Below are positions 5,427-6,578 of a DNA stretch of 6,578 nucleotides, one piece after another (within the stretch, counting starts at the first letter, position 1; each line of letters starts with the position of its first letter). The DNA comes from Candidatus Poribacteria bacterium (GTDB taxonomy: Bacteria; Poribacteria; WGA-4E; WGA-3G). The stretch is taken from contig VXZL01000490.1 in NCBI GenBank assembly GCA_009845505.1, forward strand, positions 1 through 6,578, in the 5' to 3' direction. A model generated the notes under the pieces. The model was not told the origin of the DNA. It did not search any database and was given only the letters and a program-made list of their open reading frames with translations. The translations under genes and the position numbers were made by a program.

Positions 5427-6578
5427 CTACAAACTCGGTTTCGACAGGTCGGGTTGATCACGTAGCAGAATCAGGAGGGGTGCCAACAATAAGGGAATCA
5501 TCACCAAGCCGTCCAATACAATTGGCAAACCGAACTGATCCCCCAAATCACCAACAAATTTATTCAATAATCCGCCGACCCCCCACGCCGCACCCATCAT
5601 TAAGCCGGAAGCAATGCTTTCATGTCCGCGCAGCATCATCTGTGCTAAGATAATGTTAACTGTTATCGAGCTGGTGAGGATGACGTTCCCTAAAAAGAGG
5701 AGAGTGAGAAAACTAAGTCCATTGGTATGTAGCGAGGCATAAAGGAGCGGCGGTGCCCCCAACAGCGAGACCAGCAACAGAACGTAAGTATTGACACGCG
5801 TTATCAGCCAACCGCTTGACATAATACCCATGGAACCCGCAAAGATGAAGAGCGCGATTACCAGCGAACGCATCTGATCCGAGTAATCTTGGTCGTCTAA
5901 GTGGACGGATAAGAAGGTTTCTAAACCTGTGAGCGTGACAGTGCGGAATGCAGCAATAACGAAAAGCACAATCAGTGGAAGCAGGCGTGGACTCGCGACA
6001 GTCCAAAAGGACTCTTGCAGTCTCACACCATCGCTCGGCGTTCCACGAGTGGAAGCCGTCAAATCCAGTTCTTTATCAAATTTCAGCACTTTTGGGGCGA
6101 TCAGTGCCAAGAGTAGACCCGGTATCATCTCCCAAGCAAGGTAGTCCAAGCCGAAATGATACGGAATGAACATCAATGCCAGCGGACCAAGGGCACGCCC
6201 AATGTTACCACCCGTCAGAAAAACAGAGGTCCCCATCCCTCTTCCTTTCGCCAGCGCACCCGCGTAAGCCGTCGCCTGGGGGTGGAAGGCAGCAACCCCA
6301 ATGCCACCGATTGCTAATAACAGATACACGGTGTTAACGGTAGGCGCGACCCACAATAGGCTTAAACCGATGGCAGTGAGCGCGACCCCAAACGTCACAA
6401 AATGCACTGTCCGCACGCGATCCGACAGCCAACCGAAGAGAACCTGTCCGAAAGAACTAAATAGACTGTAAATTGAGACAAAGTTACCCGCTAAGCTGTT
6501 CCGGTTCGCAGCGGATGCCAACTTTTCCAGTAAGCGGGGTTGCAGATGGGATAGAAGGGTTGCGTAGGAATCAAGAAC
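5427..6578 (-). CDS. Major facilitator superfamily transporter, Fsr (fosmidomycin-resistance)-like, 5' end outside window
   Basis: The frame is open from the TAG at 5427-5429 to the right edge: 383 residues with no in-frame stop. The gene therefore continues beyond 6578 and lacks perhaps 15-25 N-terminal residues. The first residues, VLDSYATLLSHLQPRLLEK, read as the end of transmembrane helix 1 and the following loop, which argues against starting at the TTG at 6521. Motifs are GWLSDR (49-54; the MFS loop 2-3 motif A), FHPQA (98-102) and GGNIGRALGP (123-132), the last two resembling Fsr-type transporters. About 11 of the usual 12 hydrophobic helices are visible, with a hydrophilic central loop near residues 165-190 (DKELDLTASTRGTPSDG). 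It should be an inner-membrane secondary transporter, probably a proton-coupled exporter of a small organic molecule. The substrate is not predictable, and Fsr similarity does not prove fosmidomycin resistance. It is convergent with the barrel gene. Confidence 0.87.
   Translation of the reverse strand, partial: VLDSYATLLSHLQPRLLEKLASAANRNSLAGNFVSIYSLFSSFGQVLFGWLSDRVRTVHFVTFGVALTAIGLSLLWVAPTVNTVYLLLAIGGIGVAAFHPQATAYAGALAKGRGMGTSVFLTGGNIGRALGPLALMFIPYHFGLDYLAWEMIPGLLLALIAPKVLKFDKELDLTASTRGTPSDGVRLQESFWTVASPRLLPLIVLFVIAAFRTVTLTGLETFLSVHLDDQDYSDQMRSLVIALFIFAGSMGIMSSGWLITRVNTYVLLLVSLLGAPPLLYASLHTNGLSFLTLLFLGNVILTSSITVNIILAQMMLRGHESIASGLMMGAAWGVGGLLNKFVGDLGDQFGLPIVLDGLVMIPLLLAPLLILLRDQPDLSKPSL

Overview
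The window holds six protein genes and reads like a chromosomal segment of an uncultured, diderm, free-living or host-associated bacterium. It combines a PhyH-type dioxygenase, an enolase-superfamily enzyme of unassigned function, a PorV/PorQ-like outer-membrane barrel and an Fsr-like MFS transporter. This mix, with moderate GC, resembles Candidatus Poribacteria or a related sponge/marine metagenome lineage. That placement is inferred from gene content, because no rRNA or marker gene is present. The barrel protein implies an outer membrane.

Left block (1-1775, + strand): the last 48 codons of an Mrr-type modification-dependent restriction endonuclease. After a 24-bp gap comes a complete 533-aa protein that fuses an AAA+-like P-loop ATPase to a C-terminal PD-(D/E)XK nuclease-like domain. 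The two are probably co-transcribed, and a U-tract hairpin at 1786-1816 could end the unit. This is the most defence-like part of the window.

Middle block (1815-4133): an enolase-superfamily gene on the - strand and a phytanoyl-CoA dioxygenase (PhyH) family gene on the + strand, divergent across 273 bp. The intergenic region holds a textbook sigma-70 promoter driving the PhyH gene (TTGACA, 17-bp spacer, extended -10 TGCTATAAT). It also holds a 9-bp direct repeat just upstream of the enolase-superfamily gene. Both are probably small-molecule catabolic or tailoring enzymes, and their substrates cannot be read from sequence.

Right block (4134-6578): a perfect 17-bp palindrome, then a signal-peptide-bearing PorV/PorQ-like outer-membrane protein gene (+), a 145-bp convergent spacer with three TTATAAC heptamers, and an MFS transporter gene (-) that runs off the right edge.

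Three gene boundaries differ from a naive longest-ORF reading. The Mrr tail has no start in the window. The PhyH gene starts at 3270, not at a TTG lying inside its own -35 box. The MFS gene stays open through position 6578. No tRNA, rRNA, CRISPR array, IS element or integrase was seen.
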